From an uncultured Tolumonas sp. (GTDB taxonomy: Bacteria; Pseudomonadota; Gammaproteobacteria; Enterobacterales; Aeromonadaceae), in contig NZ_OY829944.1 in the NCBI RefSeq assembly GCF_963556105.2, positions 1,957,501 through 2,021,500 on the forward strand: 64,000 bases of DNA, read 5' to 3'. Within the stretch, counting starts at the first letter, position 1; each line of letters opens with the position of its first letter. Below, piece after piece: positions 17,121 through 28,065 of the stretch. The notes below the pieces were generated by a model. That model was not told the DNA's origin and did not search any database. It worked only from the letters and a program-made list of their open reading frames with translations. The translations under genes were made by a program, and so were the position numbers.

Positions 17121-18221
17121 TTAATTATTCATCAGGTTAATGCGGGTACCCGCTGGTGAAACACCCGATAGCAGTTTTTCACTTTCGGCATCACTTAAGG
17201 CGTAATGATAAAAACGCTGATAGAAATCTCGGAATTCAGTTTTTAAATCAAGATCGTTAAATAGTTTGGGGTAAAGTGTCTTAGCCTCATACTCCATCAG
17301 CAATACACCTTCCAGACCGCCATCCCAGAAAAAAACGCCATCAGGCATTGCGTAAACCCGATGGTGTTTTACTGCGCTGATTTGCTGCCAGCGAGGATCT
17401 GTCGTTACCAGCGAAACCGGATATTGGCGCCCGACAAAGATCACTTGCGGGTCCAAGCGGATCATGTCCTCCATGGTAATTGCCCCTTTACCCATCATGG
17501 CACCTTGGCGTTTTGTTACCATATCGGCACCCGCTAATTCACCATACCAAAAGGTATTGCTGCCACGCCCCTGAGTGCTTAAGGCATCTGGCCCGCGTAA
17601 GTAATAAACCCGAAGTTTCTCTTTGGTTGGTAAATTACTCAGGCTGCTTTTAACAAAGGCCACCTTGTCATCATGATATTTAATCCATGCTTCTGCTTTT
17701 TCATGGGCTTGCTGAGTGTTTAGTGCATTGGCAAATAAGCGAATAGCTTGCCGTTGGCCTTCCAAAAACTCTTCTGCTGTTTCAGATTGTTTAGTAAGCG
17801 GCTGTGAATAAAGTGCAGGAATACCAGCACGAGCATACATGGCGGCTACTTGTTCGGCGTTATAACGATAAAAAATCAGTTCTGTTTTTCTGGCTAATAA
17901 CTCTTCAATATTGGCTTCGCCTATGACTTTCGGGATTTTTTTTACAGCAGGGTTAGTTATTTCCATCCATGGTGCGTTTGTCATCACCATTTGACTGATT
18001 CGTGGACTTTCTCCCAGCATGAATAATTTTTGATAACAGAGCACTTCAAGGCAGGCGATATGATTTGGCTGATTGGGTACTGATATTTTATGACCAGCCA
18101 GATCAGTTATAGTATGCATTGGAATTTTTTCCTCAGATGCATTAGAAAATGAAATAAGCAATATTGATGTAATAAACAGGAAAACATATTTTAACTTACT
18201 CATGATCAATAAAGACATCAT
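17121..18221 (-). CDS. Class III periplasmic metal/metallophore-binding protein
   Basis: About 366 residues with a signal peptide (basic MSKLK then a hydrophobic VFLFITSILLISF and SNA cleavage area). The mature part opens HTITDLAGHKISVP, typical of the FhuD/BtuF-like binding proteins that carry metal chelates. Two adjacent ATGs follow an AAGGAGG site, so the start is 18221 or 18218. It is a divergent paralogue of the binding protein at 31158-32207, sharing the DPRW..I.AVK.HRVY segment. No permease or ATPase gene follows it, so it may deliver to the permease encoded at 30079-31146. Its gene lies between a TonB receptor and the NifEN fusion. Confidence 0.82.
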   Translation of the reverse strand: MMSLLIMSKLKYVFLFITSILLISFSNASEEKIPMHTITDLAGHKISVPNQPNHIACLEVLCYQKLFMLGESPRISQMVMTNAPWMEITNPAVKKIPKVIGEANIEELLARKTELIFYRYNAEQVAAMYARAGIPALYSQPLTKQSETAEEFLEGQRQAIRLFANALNTQQAHEKAEAWIKYHDDKVAFVKSSLSNLPTKEKLRVYYLRGPDALSTQGRGSNTFWYGELAGADMVTKRQGAMMGKGAITMEDMIRLDPQVIFVGRQYPVSLVTTDPRWQQISAVKHHRVYAMPDGVFFWDGGLEGVLLMEYEAKTLYPKLFNDLDLKTEFRDFYQRFYHYALSDAESEKLLSGVSPAGTRINLMNN

Positions 18222-18272
18222 GCCCTCCTTAGCCAGAGAAATAACAGGCCTTTGCAGGCCCGTATAAAATAA

Positions 18273-20420
18273 TCAGAAATTAACTTTCCCTGTGAGACTA
18301 AAAATGCGAGGGGTTCCCAGAGATAATCCATCACCACTGCGATAATAAGACCAATAGCTTTTATCAAACACATTTGAAATATTGAAGTTAACGCTGAATG
18401 GCTTTTTACTAAAACGCACACCGGTATCAAATGTCGCTGCACTATCAATATAATCCGTATTGAGATCATCAACAGCGCGTTTACCGTAATAATTCATACC
18501 ACCAATCAGCGTGAAACGTCGATCTACAGGTAATGTATATTCTGAAAATAACCGAGATTGATATTCCGGCACATTTACAGGTCGTTTACCTTCAATGCTG
18601 GTATTGTTTTTTGCATCTATTATTTTTGCATCTAACCAAGTTGCACCACCAGATAACACTAAATTATCCGTTGCTTTACCGGTTAGTGTCACTTCTAAGC
18701 CTTGATGTTGTTCACGACCATCTTGTTTATAAACATTGTCTGTCGGGTCAGTATATTCATTAATTTTATTAATGCGAAATAACGCAGTATTAAGATCTAT
18801 TGATCCCAGATGTGATTTAGCACCTACTTCATATTGTTTGCTTGCACTTGGCGCCAGCATCTCATTAGCATTTGATGCAGTACTAGGAGCAGTTCCTCCT
18901 GCATTTAATCCCTCCATATACGATACATAAGTCGTGATAGGATCCCAAGGTGTATAAAGTAAGGCGGCACTCGGTGTATTTTTACTTTGTTTATACGATG
19001 TGCTGGCAGAGCTGGATAATGTTGATACCCCATGGGAATATTGCTCTAGTTCTGCATGTGTAATGCCTAGCAAGGTTGAAAAACCATATGGTAAAACAAT
19101 GCGGTCTCCTAAAACGAAGTTGGTCATTGTCTGACCCTGTATGGTGGTTGTTCCTCCCAGCTTAGCGTCAGGATCTGAATAGAAAGTAGGATTATTGATG
19201 TTTGAACTGCCTAGCGTTGTTTTTACATCGACACCACGCGTGTAATCATATTGGGTGCCGGTATAACCGCTGGTAATTTGATGAACTAAAGACCCAGTTT
19301 CAAAATTGGAATCCACCAAGGCATAGGAGGAATGAGTCTGTTCATTCTGTCTTGGTGAAGCCGTATTTATTTCTGTGTAATCACCATTATTATTAGTCAG
19401 CGTTGCACCGACATAATTATATTGGCGCCACATATCACCGTAACGATAGCCAGTACGTAATGTAAAATGTTGCGAAATATCACTTTGGAAACCTGCACCA
19501 ACCAGATCTTTTGTTGACTGATTATATGACCAACTTTGACCATATTGACGGCTGGCTTTAAATTTTGACGCATCTGGAACATATATCCCTTTCGTTGGGT
19601 TGACGTTGATATATGTTTGCAAACTGTTGACGTAATAATCCTGATGCCAGTAATCAAAAGTAACTTTATTTTTCTCATTCAGGTTGGTTGTTACGACACC
19701 TGACAGCAAAGTTCGTTGCTGATTGCCACCATCAATATAGGTTGAACCGTTTTCACGATAAATATTGGTCCGGTACTTGATGACACCGTTATCATCCATC
19801 GGCCCGCCAGCATCCGCATGTAAGTAATTAATCCCACCACCATATGTACCGGTAGACAAATCGGTTAAGCGTTCACTGGTTGGCTGTTTACTCACATAAT
19901 TAACACTGCCTCCCATTGCTGAAAAGCCATATAAAAAGCCTGACAAGCCATTAAGCACTTCGATGCGATCCACATTTTCAAGGGGTGGAAAAGTAAAACT
20001 ACGGTCAACCATACCATCACGTAATTCACTTTGATCGGCGGCAGTAAAACCTCGGATCATAACTCTGGACAGCGATGAATAACCATTCGGTTCCATTAGC
20101 GTTGCAACCGTCGGGTTGGTTTTCAGCGCATCAGATGCCGTGTGTGCGCTACGGTTTCCTATTTGTTCTCCTGACGTCACATTCACAGAATAAGGCGTCT
20201 CTTTCAGCGGTATGTTGCCTAATGGCCCCACACTTGCTTTTTTATAACGATAACCAGAACTTGCTTTCCCCTCGTTCTTTTTATCTTCCGCAACGCCTTT
20301 TACTTTGACCTCTTTAAGTAGAACAGGGTTTTGTTGATCCGATGAACTCTCTGTTGCTGCATGAGCAACCGGAAAAAAGAAAGACATCAGTAAACTAAAT
20401 GCAAGAGTTGGTTTGTTCAT
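18273..20420 (-). CDS. TonB-dependent receptor, siderophore type (system 1)
   Basis: 715 residues with a signal peptide ending AHA. A plug domain follows (LKETPYSVNVTSG, SRVMIRGF, RIEVLNGLSGFLYG, GGSVNYVSKQPT), then a beta-barrel ending in aromatic residues with the final GTPRIFSLTGKVNF. It would import a metal chelate across the outer membrane using TonB-ExbB-ExbD, whose genes lie at 27241-29240. It is a paralogue of the receptor at 32238-34424 (both have a GKAS.GYR...VGPLGN segment). The gene diverges from anfH. Downstream, the binding protein and NifEN fusion follow closely, suggesting one operon. The chelate is not identifiable; a molybdenum, vanadium or iron metallophore fits the context. 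Confidence 0.88.
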   Translation of the reverse strand: MNKPTLAFSLLMSFFFPVAHAATESSSDQQNPVLLKEVKVKGVAEDKKNEGKASSGYRYKKASVGPLGNIPLKETPYSVNVTSGEQIGNRSAHTASDALKTNPTVATLMEPNGYSSLSRVMIRGFTAADQSELRDGMVDRSFTFPPLENVDRIEVLNGLSGFLYGFSAMGGSVNYVSKQPTSERLTDLSTGTYGGGINYLHADAGGPMDDNGVIKYRTNIYRENGSTYIDGGNQQRTLLSGVVTTNLNEKNKVTFDYWHQDYYVNSLQTYINVNPTKGIYVPDASKFKASRQYGQSWSYNQSTKDLVGAGFQSDISQHFTLRTGYRYGDMWRQYNYVGATLTNNNGDYTEINTASPRQNEQTHSSYALVDSNFETGSLVHQITSGYTGTQYDYTRGVDVKTTLGSSNINNPTFYSDPDAKLGGTTTIQGQTMTNFVLGDRIVLPYGFSTLLGITHAELEQYSHGVSTLSSSASTSYKQSKNTPSAALLYTPWDPITTYVSYMEGLNAGGTAPSTASNANEMLAPSASKQYEVGAKSHLGSIDLNTALFRINKINEYTDPTDNVYKQDGREQHQGLEVTLTGKATDNLVLSGGATWLDAKIIDAKNNTSIEGKRPVNVPEYQSRLFSEYTLPVDRRFTLIGGMNYYGKRAVDDLNTDYIDSAATFDTGVRFSKKPFSVNFNISNVFDKSYWSYYRSGDGLSLGTPRIFSLTGKVNF

Positions 20421-20462
20421 AAACAGTTCCTTCCTAGAACATTAAAAACTATTTATGACATC

Positions 20463-20479
20463 TCAACTTATATGCCAGC
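20463..20479 (-). promoter_or_regulatory. Possible sigma-54 promoter of TonB receptor 1
   Basis: The minus strand reads CTGGCATATAAGTTGA, with TGGCA and TTGA at correct spacing; the -12 GC is GA, so the match is imperfect. It lies 45-60 bases before the receptor start. Confidence 0.4.
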
Positions 20480-20597
20480 AAAATAACGAACATTATATGC
20501 ATTACTATAACTTTTTGATTTTGAATGAATTTATTTTTAATAAATCAAAATTTAGTTCTAAAATGTCAAAAAATAATGAGTGATTTTAACTTGATTT

Positions 20598-20611
20598 GTT
20601 CAGCCAAGAAC
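20598..20611. promoter_or_regulatory. Upstream activator site GTTC-N6-GAAC
   Basis: GTTC-AGCCAA-GAAC, extended to seven-base arms (TTTGTTC/GAACAAA, 20595-20614). It is about 125 bases upstream of the TonB receptor 1 promoter candidate and could serve either divergent unit. Confidence 0.55.
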
Positions 20612-20765
20612 AAAAGCACCATGAGTTGTGCAATATGGTAAATAATCTCAAAAATGAAATAATTACATGAATGAACGACTCTGCATTAAAAAAAATTACA
20701 TTTATGAACTTATTGTTCACAGGTAAGTGTTATTTAAAGAAAGATACTCATTAAAACATTAAATA

Positions 20766-20779
20766 GTTCATTTCTGAAC
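20766..20779. promoter_or_regulatory. Upstream activator site of anfHDGK
   Basis: GTTC-ATTTCT-GAAC, about 195 bases before the anfH -24 element. A near match GTTC-AAAAAT-GTAT follows at 20795-20808, so there may be two tandem sites. A further TGAAC/GTTCA inverted pair with five-base spacing at 20705-20719 does not have the right geometry. Confidence 0.6.
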
Positions 20780-20970
20780 AAGTGGACCGCAAATGTTCAA
20801 AAATGTATTTTCTTCTCTTAAATAAAATTTATTTAATCTCCATTTTCTTACATAGTTGTACATATTTAAATTTAACCAAAAAAACAAATAATTGCATTTA
20901 AAATAATTTTATTAAAATTCAATATGTTACTAATGCTTCATCCATATGATCAAAGTACGCAAATGTGCAG

Positions 20971-20987
20971 TTGGCACATGTATTGCG
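20971..20987 (+). promoter_or_regulatory. Sigma-54 promoter of anfHDGK
   Basis: TTGGCACATGTATTGCG: TTGGCAC at -24 and TTGC at -12 with correct twelve-base GG-GC spacing, about 95 bases before the anfH start. Confidence 0.88.
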
Positions 20988-21041
20988 TTTATATTTCGTG
21001 AGCACAATCACATTTGATTCCTTACATCTAAATGGTTTTAG

Positions 21042-21911
<870 letters not shown>

Positions 21912-21926
21912 TTCGTCTGAATGTAA

Positions 21927-23550
<1,624 letters not shown>

Positions 23551-23561
23551 AGGAGATCGCA

Positions 23562-23984
23562 ATGGCTTACACACCGAAAAATATGGCAGAACGTAAGTAC
23601 CAGAAAGTTTATACCAGTAACCCATTGAACGATGCAGATCCAGAATCTAAAGAAAAGATTGCACCACTGGAAAACTACATCATGAAAAACTGTCTTTGGC
23701 AGTTTAACTCTCGCGGGTGGGATCGCCGTAAACAGAACGCAGGAATTCTCGGTCTTACCACGCAATTGTTGTGTGATGAAGCTGTCGACATTACGACGCC
23801 ACAAGAGAAATGTTACTGGGTCGATGCAGTGTGTCTGGATCGGGCTTTCAAAGAGAATTTTTCTTGGATCAAGGCCATGACCAAGGATGACATTATAGCC
23901 CTGATGAAGCTTCTGCATGCTCGCATAGACTGGCTGACTATCGACGGCTCTCTCAACGTCGAACTGACCGTCGTCAACTATTAA
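23562..23984 (+). CDS. anfG: Fe-only nitrogenase delta subunit AnfG
   Basis: 140 residues, behind AAAGGAG eleven bases after the anfD stop. The conserved core of delta subunits is present (NCLWQFNSRGWDRRKQN, CYWVDAVCLDRAFKENF). This subunit is found only in alternative nitrogenases and helps assemble the cofactor-loaded component. It is slightly longer at the N-terminus than VnfG in this window (112 residues), as is usual for AnfG. Confidence 0.95.
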   Translation: MAYTPKNMAERKYQKVYTSNPLNDADPESKEKIAPLENYIMKNCLWQFNSRGWDRRKQNAGILGLTTQLLCDEAVDITTPQEKCYWVDAVCLDRAFKENFSWIKAMTKDDIIALMKLLHARIDWLTIDGSLNVELTVVNY

Positions 23985-23994
23985 GGATACTGCC

Positions 23995-25383
23995 ATGACT
24001 TGTGATATCAAGGAAAAAGACCGCGCGGGTACTATTAACCCGATTTTCACCTGCCAACCTGCTGGTGCTCAATTTGTCAGTATCGGTGTCAAAGATTGTA
24101 TCGGTCTGGTACATGGTGGTCAGGGTTGCGTTATGTTCGTTCGGTTGATCTTTTCTCAGCACTTTAAGGAAAGTTTCGAACTGGCATCGTCGTCTCTGCA
24201 TGAAGATGGCGCGGTATTCGGTGCACTAAATCGTGTGGAAGAGGGCGTTGATGTGCTGCTTGCTCGCTATCCGCACGTCAAAGTGATCCCAATCATAACC
24301 ACTTGTTCTACCGAAGTTATCGGTGATGACGTTGATGGTGTGATTCGTAAACTGAATGACGGCCTGCTTAAAGAGAAATATCCTGATCGGGAAGTGCACC
24401 TGATTGCGATTCATACACCGAGTTTTGTCGGCAGTATGATTAGCGGTTACGACGTCGCGGTGCGTGATTTTGTAAGACATTTTGCGACCAAAACTGAACC
24501 TAACGGCAAGATCAATCTGATCACCGGTTGGGTAAACCCAGGCGACGTCAAAGCCCTCAAAAACCTGCTGGGTGAAATGGATATTGATGCCACCGTATTG
24601 TTCGAAATCGAAAGCTTCGATTCACCACTGATGCCGGATGGCAGTGCCATTTCCCATGGCAATACTACCATCGACGATTTGCGCAGCACAGCCAATGCGG
24701 TTGGTACCATTGCCCTGAATCGTTATGAAGGTGCTAAAGCGGCTGAGTGGCTGAAGAGCGAATTTGACATTCCAGCGATCATCGGGCCAACCCCGATTGG
24801 TATCCGTAACACGGATACCTTCCTGCAAAACCTGAAGAAGATGACTGGCAAACCCATTCCACCATCATTGGTTGAGCAGCGCGGCGTCGCGATTGATGCG
24901 TTAACCGACATTACACACATGTTCCTGGCTGGAAAAAAAGTCGCCATTTATGGCAATCCAGATCTGGTTATCGGGCTTGCCGAGTTCTGTATTGATCTGG
25001 AAATGAAGCCAGTTCTCTTGCTGCTCGGTGACGATAATGTGCAATACAAAGAAGACTCTCGCTTACTTGCATTGAAAGAGAATGTCGACTGGGATATGGA
25101 AGTGATCACCAATGCCGATTTCTGGGAATTGGAAGATCGCATCAAAAACAAAGGCCTTGAGCTTGATCTGATCCTAGGTCATTCAAAAGGCCGTTTTGTA
25201 GCGATTGATAATGATATTCCAATGTTTCGCGTTGGTTTCCCGACCTATGACCGCGCTGGCATGTATCGTCATCCGGTAGTTGGTTATGAAGGTGCAATTT
25301 GGCTGGCAGAGCAAATGGCAAATACCATCTTTACCGACATGGAACATAAGAAAAATAAAGAGTGGATTCTCAACGTTTGGTGA
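23995..25383 (+). CDS. anfK: Fe-only nitrogenase beta subunit AnfK
   Basis: 462 residues, matching the usual AnfK length. P-cluster cysteine regions are PIFTCQPAGAQ, HGGQGCVMFVR and [11 protein letters not shown]. The ending HKKNKEWILNVW is close to that of VnfK ([10 protein letters not shown]). Partner of AnfD at the P-cluster. Eleven bases separate it from anfG, and AAGGA precedes the start. A terminator follows the stop, which may reduce but not abolish read-through into the accessory genes. Confidence 0.96.
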   Translation: MTCDIKEKDRAGTINPIFTCQPAGAQFVSIGVKDCIGLVHGGQGCVMFVRLIFSQHFKESFELASSSLHEDGAVFGALNRVEEGVDVLLARYPHVKVIPIITTCSTEVIGDDVDGVIRKLNDGLLKEKYPDREVHLIAIHTPSFVGSMISGYDVAVRDFVRHFATKTEPNGKINLITGWVNPGDVKALKNLLGEMDIDATVLFEIESFDSPLMPDGSAISHGNTTIDDLRSTANAVGTIALNRYEGAKAAEWLKSEFDIPAIIGPTPIGIRNTDTFLQNLKKMTGKPIPPSLVEQRGVAIDALTDITHMFLAGKKVAIYGNPDLVIGLAEFCIDLEMKPVLLLLGDDNVQYKEDSRLLALKENVDWDMEVITNADFWELEDRIKNKGLELDLILGHSKGRFVAIDNDIPMFRVGFPTYDRAGMYRHPVVGYEGAIWLAEQMANTIFTDMEHKKNKEWILNVW

Positions 25384-25393
25384 TATTCACCTT

Positions 25394-25421
25394 GGGTCCT
25401 GAATATTCAGGACCCATTTTT
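25394..25421 (+). terminator. Terminator or attenuator after anfK
   Basis: GGGTCCTGA, ATAT loop, TCAGGACCC, then ATTTTTC: a perfect nine-pair stem with T-run eleven bases after the anfK stop. Because anf accessory genes follow on the same strand, partial termination is likely. Confidence 0.8.
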
Positions 25422-25435
25422 CTTAGGAATAGCAT

Positions 25436-25885
25436 ATGGCTGACATGATTAGCACTGTATTTGAAACAAATGAAGAGCGGTTCCAACGCTGTTATTTAGA
25501 GGCGAGAGGATATCACTGGCGTGCAAATAAATTTCATGAAGAAGAGAAGCGAGTCAGCCTGATATTTAATGTTGCAGCAATGGCCATAGAATCATATTTA
25601 ATTGCATTGTGCGCATTTCATAATGTCATGCCGCTGAATCACAGTTATCGTTGCTTGATGTTTGACGTTAAAAAACTGGAAAACATAGCCGTTGATTTAG
25701 AAAACCAAATAATAAGTTTAGATAAAATATTTGGCATTTGCTCGCTGGATAACTATTTCCATGGTAATCCAACCATAGATGACATGCTAAACAGCCTTGA
25801 TGTATGCGAAAAAATCTATGCTATTTTCGCTAAAAAAGAGCTCAACGTTAACGATATCTACAGCACTATAGTCAATAAGGAATAA
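25436..25885 (+). CDS. Unrecognised anf-cluster protein, mostly helical
   Basis: 149 residues with a TTAGGAATAG ribosome binding site. No family recognised. The sequence looks alpha-helical and soluble, with a central hydrophobic helix (LIFNVAAMAIESYLIALCAF) and conserved-looking Tyr/His/Cys residues. It lies between anfK and a flavin-fold protein with one base separating the next gene, so it is part of the anf accessory set. It could correspond to one of the small genes seen after anfK in other diazotrophs, but I cannot match it. Confidence 0.7.
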   Translation: MADMISTVFETNEERFQRCYLEARGYHWRANKFHEEEKRVSLIFNVAAMAIESYLIALCAFHNVMPLNHSYRCLMFDVKKLENIAVDLENQIISLDKIFGICSLDNYFHGNPTIDDMLNSLDVCEKIYAIFAKKELNVNDIYSTIVNKE

Positions 25886-25886
25886 T

Positions 25887-26396
25887 ATGAACCATATTCA
25901 TGGAAGTAATAGTATGGATGGTCATCCACATGGAATGATGCGTCGAGATGACAGGGAAATTACTGATCGCAATGAAATCGACGATATCATTAATTCATCG
26001 AAAGTTATGTATTTATCTCTGGCTGATAACAACACACCATTCTGTGTGCCAGTGTTCTACGCCTATGATGGTCAGTATCTCTATTTTCATTCCGCCAAGG
26101 GTGGATCTAAAATTGATATTTTAAATAGAAATAACCAGGTCTGTTTTGTCATTTCCACACAACAAGATGTGATAGAAAGCGATCTTGCCTGTAATTTTGA
26201 AGCAAAACATAAAACAGCTATTGGCACTGGATCAGCCAGTTTCATTGAGAACAAAGAAGAGAAAATAGCGGTTCTTGATAAAATTGTAGGCTTATTTACA
26301 ACAAAAAAATTTGATTATCCTGATGCAAATTTAAAATCAACATTGGTTGTAAAAATAGCGATTGAATCCGTAAAAGGAAAAAAACATGGTTTTTAG
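25887..26396 (+). CDS. Pyridoxamine-5'-phosphate-oxidase-fold flavin/heme-binding protein
   Basis: 169 residues. A His-rich start (MNHIHG...GHPHGMMRR) is followed by DREITDRNEIDDI, SKVMYLSLADNNTPFCVPVFYAYDGQYLYFHSAKGG, typical of the PNPOx-like split-barrel proteins that bind FMN, FAD or heme. Anf-linked PNPOx-like proteins (Anf3 of Azotobacter) have been described as low-potential oxidases that may protect the Fe-only nitrogenase from oxygen; this protein could have that role, but I cannot confirm orthology from motifs alone. NimA-like reductase is the alternative. Confidence 0.72.
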   Translation: MNHIHGSNSMDGHPHGMMRRDDREITDRNEIDDIINSSKVMYLSLADNNTPFCVPVFYAYDGQYLYFHSAKGGSKIDILNRNNQVCFVISTQQDVIESDLACNFEAKHKTAIGTGSASFIENKEEKIAVLDKIVGLFTTKKFDYPDANLKSTLVVKIAIESVKGKKHGF

Positions 26397-26435
26397 TGGC
26401 TAAATGATAGCCCTTATAATTCAAAGGAAATTATT

Positions 26436-27041
26436 ATGAAAATTGCAGTCTATGTTGACTTTTTTGGTAATGCTGCTGATATTTTCGGACAAGGCCATAT
26501 TGAGGTGTTTGAAAAACATGCGGGATGTTGGCATAGACATCAACAGCAAGAGTTTGATGTGAACGAATCGATGAATCTGGATGAAATAAGGAATAGTGCC
26601 TTTGATTTATCCGAAAAATTAGCTGACTGCAAAGTGCTGGTGTTGAAATCAATTCCCGGTGTGTTACAGGCCTTTTTTGAAGGCTGTGGTTTTAAACTGT
26701 GGAAAATGACAGGAGCACCTGATACACACTTTAATTTTATTGAGGATTATCACTTCAAAAAAGAAGATCCAAACAATGAATGTTATGAACTTTTTACAGA
26801 AGAAAAACGAGGTATTTTCAGTGTTGATATGAATAAACTACTGACAGAAAACAAAGCACTAACATCGCGTTCTCTTCTCATGCCATTTATTAAAAATAAA
26901 TCATTCTCCAAGTTAAGCGTTGTATGTAACCATATTCCGAAATGGTTTACAAAAGAGTTACCCGCATTAGGTTTCGACTGGACGGAAGAAAAACTGAGTT
27001 CTGGATTAATCATTGCGACGATAGAACCAGATAATACATAA
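26436..27041 (+). CDS. anfO: Fe-only nitrogenase accessory protein AnfO
   Basis: 201 residues, behind CAAAGGA. The N-terminus MKIAVYVDFFGNAADIF, the VLVLKSIPGVLQAFFEGCGFKLWKM segment and the position after anfHDGK match AnfO, a protein found with Fe-only nitrogenases and required for full activity in those tested. Its biochemical role is not settled. It ends the anf unit; a long inverted repeat (arms AAATGAACA/TGTTCATTT, 27041-27071) follows. Confidence 0.82.
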   Translation: MKIAVYVDFFGNAADIFGQGHIEVFEKHAGCWHRHQQQEFDVNESMNLDEIRNSAFDLSEKLADCKVLVLKSIPGVLQAFFEGCGFKLWKMTGAPDTHFNFIEDYHFKKEDPNNECYELFTEEKRGIFSVDMNKLLTENKALTSRSLLMPFIKNKSFSKLSVVCNHIPKWFTKELPALGFDWTEEKLSSGLIIATIEPDNT

Positions 27042-27071
27042 ATGAACATTTTCAATTCAACTGTTCATTTG
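27041..27071. repeat. Inverted repeat after anfO
   Basis: AAATGAACA and TGTTCATTT, nine-base perfect arms 13 bases apart, starting at the anfO stop. An AT-rich hairpin; no T-run, so a weak terminator at best. The right arm overlaps a near-match activator site. Confidence 0.5.
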
Positions 27072-27076
27072 TGTAA
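27063..27076. promoter_or_regulatory. Near-match upstream activator site of tonB-exbBD
   Basis: GTTC-ATTTGT-GTAA differs by one base from GTTC-N6-GTAC. It is about 125 bases upstream of a weak sigma-54-like promoter. Confidence 0.35.
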
Positions 27077-27189
27077 CCGTCAACAGAGGCATGAGGTGCA
27101 ATATCTGTTAGATAACGATAAATAAAAGGAAAATACCCATATTTTGAGCTATTTATCACTAAAAATATATTTATTCTACTTATGGAAAT

Positions 27190-27206
27190 GTGGCATTTAT
27201 TTTGTA
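27190..27206 (+). promoter_or_regulatory. Possible sigma-54 promoter of tonB-exbBD
   Basis: GTGGCATTTATTTTGTA: TGGCA at -24 and TTGT at -12, where GC would be ideal. About 35 bases before the tonB start. Confidence 0.4.
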
Positions 27207-27240
27207 AGAGAGGTAAGTGGATATTTAGTGGGGGAATCTA

Positions 27241-28065
27241 ATGGAGTATCATAAAAACATTTTAAGAGAGATGGGCTATCCTATTTCGTTCTATTTAGAG
27301 GATATTCTTTATTCACTACCTATCAGCTCAGAATCTTTAGCCTTGTGGATTTTTATTAAAAGAATATTTCTTTGTTTTTTATCTATCATGGCGGTACTAC
27401 TTATTCACTTATGTGCAGTTTTATTGCTTAACTCCGACATTGTTCACACTAATTTGAATAAAGATGTAGCGATAGAAATGAGTGTCATAAATTTAAATCA
27501 ATCAAGTGATGTGATTATAGAGAAAAACGAAGAGACTCATTTTCAGCCTATTAATCCAGCAAAATCAGATATTACCCCGCTTACCACAAACAACACAAGG
27601 CCTAATGAGTATAAGCAAGTAAACAATAAATTACCAAAACCGATCATTATCCATAAAAAAACCATTATCAAAAAAACAGTTTCAGAACAAAAGGAAAAAA
27701 ATGAAATAATTACTCAAGTAGAACATCAAGACTTAAAAATAGAAAAAGCTAATAACAAAAACAGCAACACGTCATACATAACAAAACCTAAATTTGATGC
27801 AAACTATTTGAATAACCCTAAACCAGAATACCCTGACATATCTATTCGGTTGCATGAAGAGGGCATTATCATGCTCAAAGTGTTTGTATCTTCATCAGGG
27901 TTTGCCGAACACGTTCTTATAGAAAAAAGTAGTGGTTTTGAGCGTCTGGATCATTCAGCACTGCTAGTTGTGAAAAAATGGCGATTTATTGCAGCAAAAC
28001 AAGGAGAAGAGAATATCTCCTCGTGGGTTGTTGTCCCTGTAAGTTTCAAGTTAGAGGATGAATAA
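27241..28065 (+). CDS. TonB energy-transducing protein
   Basis: 274 residues. One membrane anchor (IFLCFLSIMAVLLIHLCAVLLL, about 43-64) comes after an unusually long N-terminal cytoplasmic segment. A low-complexity Asn/Lys-rich spacer of ~130 residues follows, instead of the Pro-rich one of E. coli TonB. The C-terminal TonB domain is clear (PEYPDISIRLHEEGIIMLKVFVSSSGF...LDHSALLVVKKWRFIPA-like). It spans the periplasm to energise outer-membrane receptors. Directly followed by exbB (TAAATG), so it is a dedicated set for the nearby TonB receptors. Confidence 0.88.
   Translation: MEYHKNILREMGYPISFYLEDILYSLPISSESLALWIFIKRIFLCFLSIMAVLLIHLCAVLLLNSDIVHTNLNKDVAIEMSVINLNQSSDVIIEKNEETHFQPINPAKSDITPLTTNNTRPNEYKQVNNKLPKPIIIHKKTIIKKTVSEQKEKNEIITQVEHQDLKIEKANNKNSNTSYITKPKFDANYLNNPKPEYPDISIRLHEEGIIMLKVFVSSSGFAEHVLIEKSSGFERLDHSALLVVKKWRFIAAKQGEENISSWVVVPVSFKLEDE

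Noticed and set aside
27041-27071. Inverted repeat after anfO as a strong terminator
   Set aside because: Nine-base AT-rich arms with a 13-base loop and no T-run; listed as a repeat only.
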